Translations under genes and position numbers: made by a program
Shown: piece after piece, positions 1-11,730 of the stretch
Layout of the letters: each line of letters starts with the position of its first letter
How positions within the stretch are numbered: position 1 is the first letter of the stretch
From: Dipteris shenzhenensis
Lineage: Eukaryota; Polypodiophyta; Polypodiopsida; Gleicheniales
Reading direction: 5' to 3' (one strand)
NCBI GenBank assembly: GCA_047967505.1
Contig: CM106541.1
DNA length: 64,000 bases
Notes under the pieces: model-generated
What the model was told of the DNA's origin: nothing
The model's input: the letters and a program-made list of their open reading frames with translations, nothing else
Database searches by the model: none

Positions 1-2105
1 CCTACTACATAGTTCTCAATAAATGCACGCATCTTAGGCCAATAAAAGGTATGCTTCACAAGAGACAGAGTCCTATGTATACCTGGATGTCCCGCACTAG
101 GAGCATCATGACACTCCCAGAGAATCTTGGATTTAAGGTCCAGAACATCAGGCACACCACAAATCTTTTCATTCCGGAACAGCAAGCCGTTCCTAATCAT
201 CCACTGACCTCCCGCCGCCTGTATCCTAGGTGGCACAATCCCTGAGTCCTGGTCAACCATGGAGCTCCCATCCTGGACTCTCTGCCAATAAGAACAGAAA
301 TGACTATCAGTTGCGTATAGCCCTCTCAAGGATTGAAATAGGTCTGAGGATATTTTCGTAAATGACAAAGCATTTACAAACTTAACTCGACTTAAGGCAT
401 CCGCCACACTATTCAACGAACCCTTACGATAACGTATTTCGAAATCAAAATCCTGCATTAGCTCTGCCCATCTAGCTTTCCTTCCTCTCAATTCTGAGCC
501 ATCACACACATACTTAATTGACTGGTGATTAGTCAATACAAGGAACTTTGAACCATACAAGTAGTGTCTCCAAACCTTAAGAGCATACACTACAGCATAA
601 AGTTCCTTCTCGAGTGTTGGCCAACGATACTGAGTGTCGTCTAGCTTCTTACTCTCGAAAGCTACAGGTCTGCCCTCTTGGAATAGAGCTGCTCCAATCG
701 CATAATCACTCGCATCGGCCTCTAAAACATAAGGTCGGGTAGGATCGGGTAATGCAAGAACGGGTGCTTCTTTGATAGAAAACTTCAAGGTTTCAAAAGC
801 CTTGTTCATTGCATCATTCCAAGAGATCGGCTGGGTAGACCTGCGTCCACGACCTTTCAATATGTTGGTCAGGGGTGCCGTGATATGTGAATAATCACGC
901 ACAGACTTCCGAAGAAATACCGTAAATCCTAGGAAAGAGCGAAGTTTCACAGTCTGAGGGATAGGCCATTCTAAAACCTTCTGGATACGATCCAGATCAA
1001 TGCTAATACCTTCAGAAGAAATCTTGTGTCCTAAGTAAATGATCTCCTTCATAAAGAAGTCACATTTACTCATCTTGGCATAAAGCTTATACTGTCTTAG
1101 AACAACTAAGACAACCCGGAGGTGTCCTATGTGATCCTCAAGCGTTTTACTATATACCAAGATATCATCTAAGAACACTACAACAAATTTGCCCAGAAAA
1201 TCCCTGAACAAATCGTTCATCATCTGCTGAAAAGTAGCAGGAGCATTGGTCAAACCAAAAGGTAATACGAGGAACTCGTAATGACCATACCTAGTCCGGA
1301 ATGCGGTCCTATCTATGTGTTTAGCATAGATACGGATTTGGTGATAACCCGTATGCAAATCAATCTTAGTGAAATACTTCGCTCCGGCCAAACGGTCTAT
1401 CAAATCATCGGAACGAGGTAAAGGATAGCGGTTCTTAATTGTAACTTTATTTAATCGTTTATAATCTATTCACATTCTCCAGGAAGAATCTTTCTTCTTT
1501 CTTAAGAGGACAGGTGCACCCCAAGGTGATTTACTTGGGCGAATATAGCCTATATTCAGGTAATCCTGAAGCTGGATAGCTAACTCATCCTCCTCTACCT
1601 GGCTCATCCTATAAGGTGGTACACTGATAGGTTGAGCCCCTGGGACTAAGTCTATGCGATGATCTACTGCCCGTTCTGGAGGTAAACCTTCCGGCAGTCG
1701 AGCTGGGAATACGTCCTTAAAATTATCTAACAACATTCTCAATTCACGGTGTTCAAACACACTTAATTCATTTTTGTTAACTACCGAAACAACAAATGAA
1801 GAAAGTGGAATCAAAACACACTGATAGACATCATAATGAGAATTGTTTAATATATTTCGAAACTGCATCGCAGATACAATAGGCCCCTGAGAAGGGGAAA
1901 TTGGATCACACTGAATACAAAATTGGGTGTCCTGATCTACAAAAGAAAGCGTATGCTCCGTCCATCCGATCTGAATATTGTGGGTTTTAAACCACTCTAT
2001 CCCGATCAACAAGTCTACATGCTCTAGATGCATAACATAACATGTGAGAGCTCCTGTGTAGGCCTGAATCCGGATAGGAAGCGCTTCAACCTTGCGATCC
2101 CAAAA
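1..2105 (-). pseudogene. pol: gypsy pol: linker, RT, RNase H, integrase N-terminus
   Basis: This part would encode the enzymes that copy element RNA into DNA and integrate it. One frame runs from the TAG at 2106-2108 to the left edge and is broken only by a TGA at 1470-1472, just before the usual IDYKRLNK motif of RT. RT shows the catalytic FLDD at 1164-1175, followed by ILVYSK. RNase H follows, with LEADASDYAIGAALF near 690-745. A zinc-binding H2C2 integrase start lies at about 40-120 (WECHDAPSAGHPGIHRT). I checked every codon from 1469 to 1 and found no other stop, so the copy is fairly young. Integrase is cut by the window edge. Confidence 0.92.
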
Positions 2106-3433
2106 CTACTTCCCAGCTGGAAGCTGCACCTCATAGGTGTGGTCGCTAGGTACTGTGGACAGCCCCATCTTCTGCACAAATTTGTAATTAACAAAATTGT
2201 GAGAGCTGCCCGGATCAAAGAGAATGTGAACCTGTTGGTCCCTAACTTCTCCATAAACTCGGAAAAGATCATGGGAACCAAACAACGAAGTATTGAAAGT
2301 ACAATTACAAGAAAGGGGACAGGTAATGACATTTACCGAAATACTTGTCATCGTGACTTGGTTTGCTCCCTTGGCTGCGGTACCTGGACCCGCCTGGAGC
2401 TTCGGTCCTAGCACCAACTTTTGGTTCTTCCGCTTAGGACACTCATTCTTTGTGTGGCCCCACTCCTCGCAATAGAAACATCGGCCTTCTTTCTTGAGCC
2501 TGAGAGTGCGAAGGAAACGGGCCTTACCATTCTTTGCTGGAGTTAAGCTTTTCCTGGAGGCGTTGTCCGTAGACTTCGTCTCCGCAATACCAGTCGTATG
2601 CTGAAAGAACTTGTGTTTGTTCTTTCCACTCGTATCGGTAACTGTGGTTGCCTTGGTATCGGCCATGGTATCATCATATATGCGCGCATAAGTCATGGCC
2701 TCCTGCAACGTTGTGCATTTGTTGTTCTTTATCTGCAACTTGTAGGAGTCTGGCAAACCATCCACGAAGAAACCTAACAAGGTCACTGGATCCATTTTAG
2801 TGGCCCTGGTTTGCAGATCCCTAAATCTTTGAAGATAAACTTCAAAGGTCAAGTTTAATTTTGACATATCGAGGGCCTTGAGCTTGCCAACGATATCGTA
2901 ATCATCCTCCTTCTTCAGGAACTCCTTCCTGAAGATCCCCTCAAAATCTGTCCAAGTATCAGGCTTAGGCTGGAGTTCTTTCCACCATAGCAAGGCTTTA
3001 CCTGACATAAACCCTGCTGCAAGCTGGATGTTTTTCTCATCTGGATAGGGGTGGAATTGGAAGTGTACCTGCCACTTGTGTAACCAAGTGTCAACTACCT
3101 CCTTTGTTCTTGACTTTTGGTCACCTGGAAAAGGATCTGGAGTTATATTCGGGCATTCGGGCCTAGCACTGAAGCCATGGCATCCACATGCGTGAGTGCC
3201 TGTACAGTGCTAGCCAGAAGGGTGAGGGTTGCTTGTATCCCCTGGAGTTGCTGTGTCAACCTCGATTGATTAGCATTGACTTGCTCGAATTTGCCATCAA
3301 GAGCAGTAGTAAATTCACTGAAGGCCTTTTTGGTTATCAGGTCGTCATAGAGACCCTGATCCTCCTCTCCCACAGGAGTGTAATCCAAGTCCTGCTCTCC
3401 CATGGTGAACTCAGGATTTGGAGCATCAGACAT
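2106..3433 (-). pseudogene. gag: gypsy gag and protease
   Basis: Gag forms the element's particle. The likely start is the ATG at 3431-3433 (MSDAPNPEFTMGEQD), where an acidic N-terminus begins. About 95 codons on, the frame is lost between 3145 and 3180 by a one-base shift; the main gag frame then runs to the TAG at 2106-2108. Visible parts are the Retrotrans_gag core (GKALLWWKEL, near 2980-3005), a CCHC knuckle (CFYCEEWGHTKNEC) near 2440-2490, and a retropepsin segment near 2170-2235. The protease triad reads FDPGSS, with proline where D-S/T-G proteases carry serine or threonine, so it is probably inactive. The same frame continues into pol beyond the TAG. Confidence 0.88.
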
Positions 3434-3994
3434 GGCTGAAATTCGATTGAATACGAACTGAGAGAAATAACTGATTGAAACGAAGCACAGAGGAGAATGG
3501 AGCAGAGGAAAATCGTCCCGAAAGATGCCGATGGAAGGAGATGTTGGAACCCGGTGAATCAGAAGCCCACGAATCCCGAGACCTCTCCGAACCCGCAATC
3601 GGATACACGCGCTGTTGAAGTGGCTGTATGGTCTGCTGATGCAGGCCGTACGATCGCTGACGTGGACTGTACGGCGTTCGTACAGTCTGCGGGGTCTGCG
3701 GGTACAGTCTTGGAGCAGGGGGTACTGACGCAGGGTTCGCTGCTGCAGGAACCGCACAGACGGCGCTGGCTGACGCAACAGTGTACGGACGTTGCAGACT
3801 GCACGGTGCAAGGGTAGCGCTGGCGCAGGCAGGGACGGCTGATGTCGGCTGGCGCACAGTTCAAGGCAGTGCTTCGAAGTTCGAGGCTGGGCTTGTGGGT
3901 AAGCTGGTACCCTGCCCCCAACTATATAGGGAGCAGGGCAGCCTTATTTGGAAGCTGTGCTTCCAAAAAAGGCCAAGCCCCCCTAGCTTTGGAG

Positions 3995-4019
3995 GGGTGC
4001 TTTTTCGAAAAAAGCACCC
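3995..4019. repeat. near-perfect palindrome in gypsy leader
   Basis: Arms GGGTGCTTTTT and AAAAAAGCACCC flank a central CG. It sits directly before the 23-bp repeats. It could fold in the leader RNA. Confidence 0.75.
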
Positions 4020-4110
4020 TCTGCGCAGGCTTCACGCAGCCCTATGCGCAGGCTGTACGTAGCCCTATGCGCAGGCTGTAATCAGCCTTCTGCGTAGGCT
4101 GTACACGGCC
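4019..4110. repeat. 4 x 23-bp tandem repeat in gypsy leader
   Basis: Four consecutive 23-bp units occupy 4019-4041, 4042-4064, 4065-4087 and 4088-4110. The core shared by the units is TGCGCAGGCTGTAC followed by a three-base AGCC or GGCC ending. Differences between units are single substitutions. Confidence 0.9.
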
Positions 4111-4436
4111 TGTTCGCCGCCCCACGAGCCTCTCTTTGCCCCCCAGACTGTTTCGTACAATCCCAGGCGCCTCTTCCACGCCTCCCTTGCAGCTTTTTTT
4201 TCGCCACTCTCTCCTGCCTTTCTGCTCTCTCTCCACTTCCTACAGCCTTCTCTCACAGGCCTTCAGGGATCTCGATTTTTCTCCCTCCTTTTCTTCTTCC
4301 TTTTCCCAGATATCTCTCCACCCCTCCTATCCCAGGTATCCAGCAAAAACGCAGCAACAGATTTCGAAATTTAGGGCATACCTGGAGGAAAAACTCGTCA
4401 AAAATTCCCGCGTCAGAAGTTCCTACCTCAGGAGTT

Positions 4437-4449
4437 GGCTCTGATACCA
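4437..4449 (-). other. primer binding site (initiator-Met tRNA)
   Basis: The minus strand reads TGGTATCAGAGCC, matching the 3' end of plant initiator methionine tRNA. It lies two bases inside the LTR end (GGGACGTGTCA), the normal arrangement for minus-strand priming. Confidence 0.93.
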
Positions 4450-4451
4450 AC

Positions 4452-5046
4452 TGACACGTCCCAGCACTCCTGAAACCCCTGATCTGCAAACAAACCCCAC
4501 ACAACATCAGATCTGAGCAGGCTGCTCACCACCCAACCATGACATCTACGAGATGTGATCCCGAATCAGAAGATGTCCCCCCCGAGCCACGAGCTGAGCT
4601 ACTGGCACGAACTCCCAATCAGATCCAAACCAGCCTGGTGTCCCATACCACCAAGTGGCGCTGTGAAGCCCTGGATCTGTCACTGGGCCTTGGGCTACGC
4701 TAAGATGCAGGCGCGCGTCCGCGACTCAATCCAGGATGAGACCTAGCACCTGGGAACGAGACTTGCTCCCAACTGCATACTGAGAACTGAACCCCCTGGG
4801 CCTCTTTTATAGACTCGGTCCTGGCGCCAAAAATAGCGAAGACCTATAAATAGTTCGTACCCTTGCCACTCAACCCGAGAATCAAGCCTGCCTAGCTCTA
4901 AGCCTCCCCAGGCTAACCTGAGCTAGTTCTGTGTACCTAGTACACGTCAGATACCAATCCGTGCACATGACAGAAACCTAGTGCTCACTTGTCATCACAA
5001 GGCTGCAGTGAGCTGCAACAGGACTGCTCCTAACTGATAGTAAACA
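4452..5046 (-). repeat. 5' LTR of the gypsy element
   Basis: The inner edge is fixed by the primer site. In plus orientation the LTR begins TGACACGTCC. The outer edge is placed at GTAAACA near 5046, where the minus strand would start with TGTTTACTATC; this end is approximate because the partner LTR is outside the window. Confidence 0.75.
4801..4811 (-). promoter_or_regulatory. TATA box of gypsy LTR promoter
   Basis: The minus strand reads TATAAAAGAGG within the LTR, about 350 bp upstream of the primer site. This is a suitable place for the U3/R promoter. Confidence 0.6.
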
Positions 5047-5075
5047 CACCCAAATTTGGTAGAATATGCAGGAAG

Positions 5076-5161
5076 GTTAGAATAGAGTAGTACCTTATGT
5101 TTTAGGAAAAAGGTAGGGGTAGTACCTTATGTTAGAATAGAGTAGTACCTTATGTTTTAGA
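5076..5161. repeat. short tandem duplication between LTR and LINE
   Basis: The segment containing GAATAGAGTAGTACCTTATG followed by TTTTAG occurs twice, about 50 bp apart, with a partial third copy between. It lies exactly between the gypsy LTR and the broken end of the LINE RT. Confidence 0.75.
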
Positions 5162-5678
5162 GGAAGGCACCTAGGGGGCAACTCTGTTGGATTGAACATG
5201 GAAGGGAGAAAGCCGCTTCTGTGTGACCACCTATAAGCACCTGGCTAGAGCTCCTTGCATACAAAGCATAGACCCTTTTGATCCACCTGTTTGCGAAGCC
5301 CAACCTCTGCATGGTACCTTTCAAAAAAGACCACTCCACCTTGTCATAAGCCTTCTTGAAATCCAAACAAAGGATAGCGAGAGGCTGAGACTCCTCCTTG
5401 GTCCAGTCCACTATCTCCCAAGAAGTGAAGATGTCTAGTATGCTCCATTCTTGAACAAAGCTTGTTTGCGTCTCGTGGATGATGTCAGCTAGGTGTGGCC
5501 TGAATCGCAAACTCAAGATCTTGGCTAAGATCTTGTATGCGGTGTCCAGAAGGGTGATCGGTCTCAATTTTTTGATATCCGATCTGTTTCCCCCTTTCGG
5601 GATCAAGCATATCCACCCTTTGCTCAAGGATTGGGGAAGGGAGACGGAATCAAAGATCTCCTGGCATGCTAGGTGCAT
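5157..5678 (-). pseudogene. LINE ORF2 reverse transcriptase fragment
   Basis: About 173 open codons cover the fingers and palm of a LINE RT. Visible motifs in order are WICLIPKGG, LRPITLLDTAYKILAKIL, the catalytic aspartate motif LAILCLDFKKAYDKVEW, and SIQQSCPLGAFL, the counterpart of the usual GCPL region. The sequence ends there, so the YADD active-site motif and the thumb are missing. It is therefore inactive as it stands. The stretch 5679-6270 upstream is in the right place for the endonuclease-RT linker but is broken by stops. Confidence 0.88.
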
Positions 5679-6270
5679 AGAGGTGAGGATATGCTCCCAG
5701 AAACACTAGAAGAAAGTAGGTGTCAAGGCATCCTTCCTTAGGCACTTTTGGGAGGGAGGGCTTTTAAGGCTTCCCAAAGCTCCTCATCTGTGAAGGGGGC
5801 CTCCAAACGTCTACTCACACTCATCGTGACCATTGAAGGAACCTGCTCCCAAACCGCCTTGCGGGCAATAAGAGTCGTGGCCGACTCAGGCTCTGTCTGG
5901 AACAATTGGTGATAGAAATTGTGGTCATCTTGAGGATCTCCTGGGGGTCTGAGTGCCTCTAGAGCCTTTGGAGCTGTGTCCTTGAGCGTGGCTCGATGGT
6001 TTGGAAAAATCGTCCTGTCAGCTTGTTGAACCCATTTGGCCCTCGTGGAGTGATACGATAACTCAACCCTATAGAGCTCTGTGGCCTGTAGGTCAAGTCT
6101 CGCACTCTCATATCTATCTCTGAGCCACTGGGAACCCTACGACGCTTGCTCTCTGAGGCGCTCTATGGATGCTAGGTCCCGTCTCAAGGCTCTCTCCCGC
6201 TCTTGTAGCTCTTGCCATTGTTTAAGGGCTTGTGACTGAAGCTTCGCATTGGTCCATTGAATCGCCTCGG

Positions 6271-7325
6271 TCACCCAACCCTCTCTAGTTCCATCCTCTT
6301 GGGTTGTTGCGAGATCGCTGTAATGGCATGCTGTACCTCCGGCTCTTGGAGGAGATCATTGGGAATGCGGATTCCCTTTTGGGAGAGTCTAGGACGGGGC
6401 TGGTCGAGGTGAAGAATAATCGAGGAATAATATGACAAGGTGGTGCTTGTTAGGATACCTGTGCAGAGCCCAGTCTCCCACGTAGAATTTGTCCAGATGC
6501 TCCAAAAGCCCATCCCGTCACTTTTGTCCCAAGGAAAAAAAGAGGTTGCCTTGGGTCCTGGTGAACTCTGCGTCCCTCCACGGGTCTCTACCGCCAATTG
6601 TGAAGATAGACTGCTCCTAGGTGCTCTCTGTTGCTGCTGCAGGCATCTTTGCGAAGGAGACCCCTCCTTGCTTGTCCTCCCAAACTCAAGATTGTTGAAG
6701 TCTCCTCCAACAATCCATGAGTCCACCTTTGGGAGGCACTTTATTAAATGCTTCCAGAAGGCGAGGTGCTGCTGCTTACAAGTTGGTGCATAAATGTTCA
6801 ATATCCCTATCCTGGAATCCCCTACCCTAATGCCCATCTAGACTACCCTGCCTGTGATAAGCTCTCCCTGGTCGAAGACCTTTGGGGCAACTGCTTACAA
6901 AACTGAAATACATACCCCATCTCTATACGGCCTATTGTTGGTGACCAAACCTCCGAACCCCTCCTCGGGAGAAGATGATGCTGACGTCTGATATCCATGG
7001 TGGAGAACATGTGCTCCAGAATCAAGAGAAAGTCCACTTGTCAACCTACCACTGGTCTTTACAGCTCTTGACGAAGTATCAAGTACTGCGGATGACTGCG
7101 TGCACAGTCATGTAATCCATGCACATTCCAACTTACAAAAGTCCAACTAGAGAATAGGGCTCGCCTATGTGTGGGAGCCTGCTCCAAAAAATTGGACTTT
7201 TGTGATTTTCGGGGGGGTTTCGATGGGGAGTAGTCCGTGTCTGTGCAACGTTGTACCGCTGCCATTGGCTCAATGCCTACCTTTCGTGCCCACTGAAGCA
7301 TGAAGGAGACATCCACCTCGAGCAT
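6271..7325 (-). pseudogene. LINE ORF2 endonuclease domain
   Basis: This would nick target DNA to prime reverse transcription. The APE/EEP-type endonuclease is spread over three frames. It begins with SWNVHGLHD near 7100-7130, then LILRQEL at 7059-7080, which carries the catalytic glutamate region. It continues with GILNIYAPT near 6775-6800 and the active-site motif VGGDFNN near 6690-6710. Frame changes near 7050 and 6840 break it. Identification rests on the order and spacing of these motifs. Confidence 0.83.
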
Positions 7326-7329
7326 GTCC

Positions 7330-9420
7330 GCACATTGCTATAGCGACCAATAGTGTGGGTCAGTGAGCTGCACCATCGGTGACATGCAAATCATGCCTAT
7401 CACTAGCCCCGAGCCGGGTTGCTCTGGAAGTAGGTCAATGCTCCATATGCTTGCCATAGATCCAGCCCTTGCGAACCCAACCAATCTTCCACCATGTGGG
7501 AGACTTGGTTGTTCATCATGGCATCAAACATCGTGGGTGTTCGTCACTCTGCCCCTGTGGCTGCGAACTGAAGGTCCTAGAAGGGGTGGGTATGTGAGCC
7601 CACCACATTGATCGAGCCCCCTTTGCGGGGCTGCAAAATCAGAATGGCCAGCTTGAGGGGGATGGGGTGGCCGTTTGGAGTCTCAATGTAGTTCCAGGGC
7701 CCCAACCTCCAAAAATTTCGCAGGGGATTTTGGGATGCATCCATGGCTTTGAAAACTTGGAGGTGCCCCTCCTCTTGGTGCACGAGAAGAGGTAGAATCC
7801 TTCTGGAATGGGGAGGAGGGCACGGGGAGGCTTCAGCTTGTCCTTGCCTGTAGGCAAGAGATCAAGGCCAGGTCCAGCATGAGAAGAAGAGAAAGAACTT
7901 GTTGCAATGGGGAGTGGGTAGGGGGGGGGCATGTGATGATGGTGACCACAATAGGTGGAACAGAGGGAGAGGGGGTGGGGAGGAGGGAGGGGGGCATGTG
8001 ATGACGGTGACTACAACAGGTGGAATGGAGGGAGAGGGAGGGGTTGGGGAGAAGGGTCCGGTGGTGGTGGGGGAGGTTGACGAAAGGTTGGAGACACCCT
8101 CCTGTTTGGCTAGGGTGGGGGTCTCTTGACTCTCATCCTCTTTAACAATTGGGGCAAGGCGATTTGCTGAGGCATTAGTCATAAGAGCATTTGCCCTAGC
8201 CTGTTTTGCGGAGGACGTGCTTGAGTGCTTTGTGTAGCTACTCCAGAAGGGGAGGTTGGGGGGGCACGAGGCGGGGGTGGGGGGTCTTGAAGGGGCATAT
8301 CCGACTGATCCTCATGGGACTAAGAGTTCGACTCTTGCTCGCACATGGGCTTGAGCACATCGCCTATGATTCTTCAGAGTCATCTTGCTTGGTTTCTTTT
8401 TAGTCACCTTGGTCCACTTGTCCTCTGTGGGTTCCACCCAAGGGGTCTGGGACTCCTGCTGCTGTTGATGCACTCCAGGGGGCTTTCAGTGCCTGTCCAC
8501 CTGTGGCTCACTCTGCTATCTCTGCCTGGCTTGGGATGAAGGCGGGGGCGACACTGAACCCTAACCTCAAGGGCAATCTTTGGCTATGTGTCCCATCTGT
8601 TTGCATTCAAGGCACTGTCTTGGTAGTCATGAGATGTCCAGTCTTTGTTGGAGGATTCACCCCCCTAGTGTCTCGAGAAGGATCCACTCTAGGAGGGACT
8701 CTGGGTCATCAACCACCAATCGAATCTTGAGGACGCCATCGCTTGCAACCACTGAATCCATGGACTCAGCAAGTTGCTCTAAAAGTATGCCAAACGCTTG
8801 TTTATAGAGGATGGAACGGACTTGTACTCCTTAGGGAGCTATGTGAAGTGGAGTGTCATTGGGAAACGAGGGATGTGGTGGGTCGAGAATCCATATCCTC
8901 CATCATAAAGCCATGGTACCACAGGATGAGGTAAACGATGTGAGGGACAAGAAGGATGGGGCTCTGCTCAACGAGGGACAAGGTGGTGTCAGGGGAGCTC
9001 AGTTGAAGGAAGAAGACTCCTCTCCCATAGATGGTGACCTCTTGAATGTGATCATCCCCTAGGGAAAAACTCGCTTGTAACCAATCTCGAATCTATCTTT
9101 GAGAAGGGGTAAGTTCGACAATACGTCCAACCAGGGCCTTGTCTTGAAGAGCCTTTAATGCACTCTGAACTTGTTGCTTGTCTTTCGGCGAGAGCAAAAC
9201 CTTTACAGTCGTGGGAGTTGAAGGTGTTGCCATTTGAGCCCCTCTTGCTAGACCAAGAGTCACTATCAAGTTTTGATTTTCAAAAACTCAAGCATAAATG
9301 TTGCACTTCCAAAAGGAAGAGGGGTGAAGCAAAAGCAAAAGGGGGTTGGTTGATGAGGCTAACAAGAAAAAAAGCTCGTCGTAGAGGAAGGGACATATCA
9401 CCACCGAACTCCACCAAATA
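7330..9420 (-). pseudogene. LINE ORF1 (gag-like, CCHC)
   Basis: The minus strand holds a broken RNA-binding ORF1. A zinc knuckle CLECKQMGHIAKDC lies at 8571-8613. Upstream, at about 8620-9060, runs a DUF4283-like stretch (ISIYGRGVFFLQLS, LVPHIVYLILWYHG, KIRLVVDDPESLLEW) split among frames. Downstream is a proline-rich stretch (7860-8180) with an internal duplication. Many frameshifts and stops show it is not functional. Coordinates are approximate. Confidence 0.68.
7926..8056. repeat. ~66-bp tandem duplication in LINE ORF1
   Basis: Two copies of a segment starting GGGGGCATGTGATGA and containing GGTGGAA(C/T)(A/G)GAGGGAGAGG lie head to tail. They encode repeated proline-rich peptide (PPVVVTVITCPPP) on the minus strand. 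Confidence 0.75.
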
Positions 9421-9739
9421 GGCTTCTAAACAAAAAAGGAAAAGTGCACGCCAAAAAAGCCGTTGAAAAGGTTGCAAAGAGGGCGCCTTGAAGCTAGAAG
9501 ACCTTGTCGCCCAAGACCTTCGAATAGAAGCACAAGCCTACCATCTCTAGCAAAGGATAATTTACTAGTGGTAGCAATCTAGACCATGATGTCAGACTCT
9601 GAGACCATCATGTTCGAGTTGCAATCAACAACCTTTTATGAAGGCACTCGAACATCAAAACTATGAGCTTGCCTTTCGATCTTACATTTGCAAGCTACGT
9701 ATGGTTGGTTGGACACGAGTGTCACGGCCTTGTTGAGAT

Positions 9740-11730
9740 TGGTGCATCTGGATTGATTGTGTTTGGATCTTATTTTAACAATTATTCATATTGTGTTCTT
9801 AGAGTTCCTTGCATATGTGAATTGTAACAAGTTATTGCAAAAGATGTTGAATACCCTACCTGCATCAACAAGGGATAATGCAGAAAACATGTTAACAAGC
9901 ATCGAGATGGATTATGAGACTATCCACGCTTGTCCTAATGATTGCACTCTCTTTCACATGAGCATTCGAATTTGGTTAATTGTCTAGAGTGTGGGGCATA
10001 GCATTATAGGTAGGACTTGGTAGGTCAAATCATCCCAGTAAAGATCTTGTGACACTTTTTGATCATTACGAGAATATAACACAAGTTTAGGTGCAAGTCC
10101 ATAGTGCAATTGATGACATGGCATGCTACACATCGGTCCAATAATGATACTTTGAGAATTCCTTTAGATTGTGGTGCTTGGAAGCACATAGATAACATGT
10201 GGTCCAACATTTCACGTGAGCCACGTAACTTATGCCTTGGTATTGAGATGGATGGCATGAATCCTATGGAATTATGCTTGACATCTTGGTTGACATGGCC
10301 TATAGTTTTGGTGAATTACAAAGGGACACCTCATTCTTTCTCTCCTTGTGCTAGGGAAGCACAAGGCGAAGAATATGGATGTGTACATGGCACCTTTGAT
10401 AGAGGAGCTATAGACCCTATGGAGTGTCATACATGTCTCCCGGGGAGTTCACCATACAATATGTAAGATAGCATGTGAGTTTAACATAAGGGATTTTATT
10501 TTCTTATGAGTTAAAGAAAATACACATACAGAGGGGGTATAAGGGGTAATTTCAAGACCCTTCTTTGAACGCACGTCATATAGGGGCTTTTCACATAGTG
10601 AATGCCTCGGGATATGTCTTTGATATTTGCAAAGTTGCAAGACATACCGATGACATTATGATTAGGGGAATTTTGATATGGACCATGCATGACTTTGTAG
10701 GATACGTCGATTATTCAGGTATGCATCTTTAGATCTATGCATGATCTTTTTATGCTTTGTGATGTGATCTATGCATCCCTGATGAGCTTTTCTATGCATG
10801 TGGGTCTTCAAATGAGTGGATACCATGCTTCCATGCTTTACCTATTTGTGTCCCCAAATTAGATGCATGACACTCCTCACATCTGAGAAAAGTGATCTAC
10901 GAAGGTCATACTCAATACCTTCCACTTGACCATCCGGTGCATGGTCAACTTGTCTAAACCACCTTCTCTAAAGGCAAGTGATTTGGTTCAATCTTGGAGA
11001 GTAAATGGAGAAGAGATTCCACCCAGTATGAAGAGGCCTAAGGCTATCGATCTTTCACGAGGTTCCTTATATTGGGGTCAGTTATAGATCAATCATCTCT
11101 TGGATCCCATGCATATCTTCAAGAATATGGTGGCTTCTATTTGGGCATATTTGGTTGATGACAAAGACACAAGGGTAATATGACAAGACTTAAGGAAAAT
11201 GGAACGGATGCCCGAGTTATGGTTGCAAATGCATGGTCCTAATGTTGTTCTCCTAAAAGCACGATGGAGGCTTTCCAAGAGAGAGGAGACAACAATCAAG
11301 GAGTACATTGCCTATTTTTGAACACCAACCAGACACATGCATTGCTTTAAAGGAGCATTTACGAGAGACAATAAGATGAGTGGCCTCAAGTCCCATGATT
11401 GGCACAAGTTCTTATAGGTATTCTATATGTAATTTGTTATCAAATCATAATTACACGATTGCTTAGATAATTTGTTTCGTTTGTTCCTTGCATAGTTTAT
11501 CCTCCCATGTTAAATAGATGGATCTCTCAAAAAGAGATCGCTTTATCGAGCATCGACAAGGCTAGGGTGGACTCCATTGAAGTTGTATGCTTGCTTGAGA
11601 AGAACTTTCCCTCAAGGATTATGATGACTCAGGTGCACTTGGTTATACACATTATAGATGAGGTTGCTATTGTAGGAACCGTCCATAGTCGTTGCATGTT
11701 CTTCCTTGTAGAGTTCATGAAAAGTTGCTA
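9740..11730 (+). pseudogene. CACTA (En/Spm) transposase, tnp2 type, copy 1
   Basis: The protein would cut and move CACTA elements. Matches to tnp2 appear in order on the plus strand: MDYETIHACPNDCTLF (9905-9955), MTWHATHRSNNDTLRIP (10110-10160), GAWKHIDNMW, LTSWLTWPIVLVNY (10285-10325), GILIWTMHDFVGYVDYSG (10660-10719), HTQYLPLDHPVHGQ (10905-10950), and NHLLDPMHIFKNMV (11090-11135). A DUF4218 segment, VVCLLEKNFPSRIMMTQVHL and IIDEVAIVGTVHSR, occupies 11585-11700. Numerous stops and shifts separate these blocks. The DUF4218 frame reads straight into the purine tract that follows, so its long open frame is not a real protein end. Confidence 0.85.

Larger units (their letters stand above)
3434..4436 (-). 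other. gypsy 5' leader region
   Basis: About 1 kb separates the primer binding site from the gag start. It is GC-rich compared with the rest of the window. I see no convincing protein: the open frames on both strands lack recognisable domains. It holds a 25-bp near-perfect hairpin and a four-copy 23-bp tandem repeat, listed separately. A packaging or translation role is possible but not shown. Confidence 0.7.
1..5046 (-). mobile_element. Ty3/gypsy LTR retrotransposon, 5' portion
   Basis: Read on the minus strand the order is 5' LTR, primer binding site, long leader, gag, protease, reverse transcriptase, RNase H and the start of integrase, which is the Ty3/gypsy order. The element runs off the left edge, so the rest of integrase and the 3' LTR are not visible. 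Gag and pol share one frame apart from a frameshift near the gag N-terminus and two in-frame stop codons. It directly adjoins LINE sequence on its right, which suggests it inserted into a LINE; this cannot be confirmed without the left flank. Confidence 0.93.
5157..9540 (-). mobile_element. L1-type LINE (non-LTR retrotransposon), 3' truncated
   Basis: On the minus strand an ORF1 with a CCHC knuckle (8571-8613) is followed by ORF2 with an APE-type endonuclease (7325-6271) and a reverse transcriptase (5678-5157). This is the plant L1 order. The RT stops before its YADD motif, where the short duplication and the gypsy LTR begin, so the LINE 3' end either lies beyond the gypsy element outside the window or is lost. 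Confidence 0.87.

Noticed and set aside
3497-3817. Plus-strand 106-codon frame in the gypsy leader
   Set aside because: Shadow of the minus-strand leader; no domain, and GC-rich DNA lowers stop frequency.
9595-9625. Primer binding site suggested by GACTCTGAGACCATCATG
   Set aside because: Two or more mismatches to the initiator-Met complement and no LTR end nearby.
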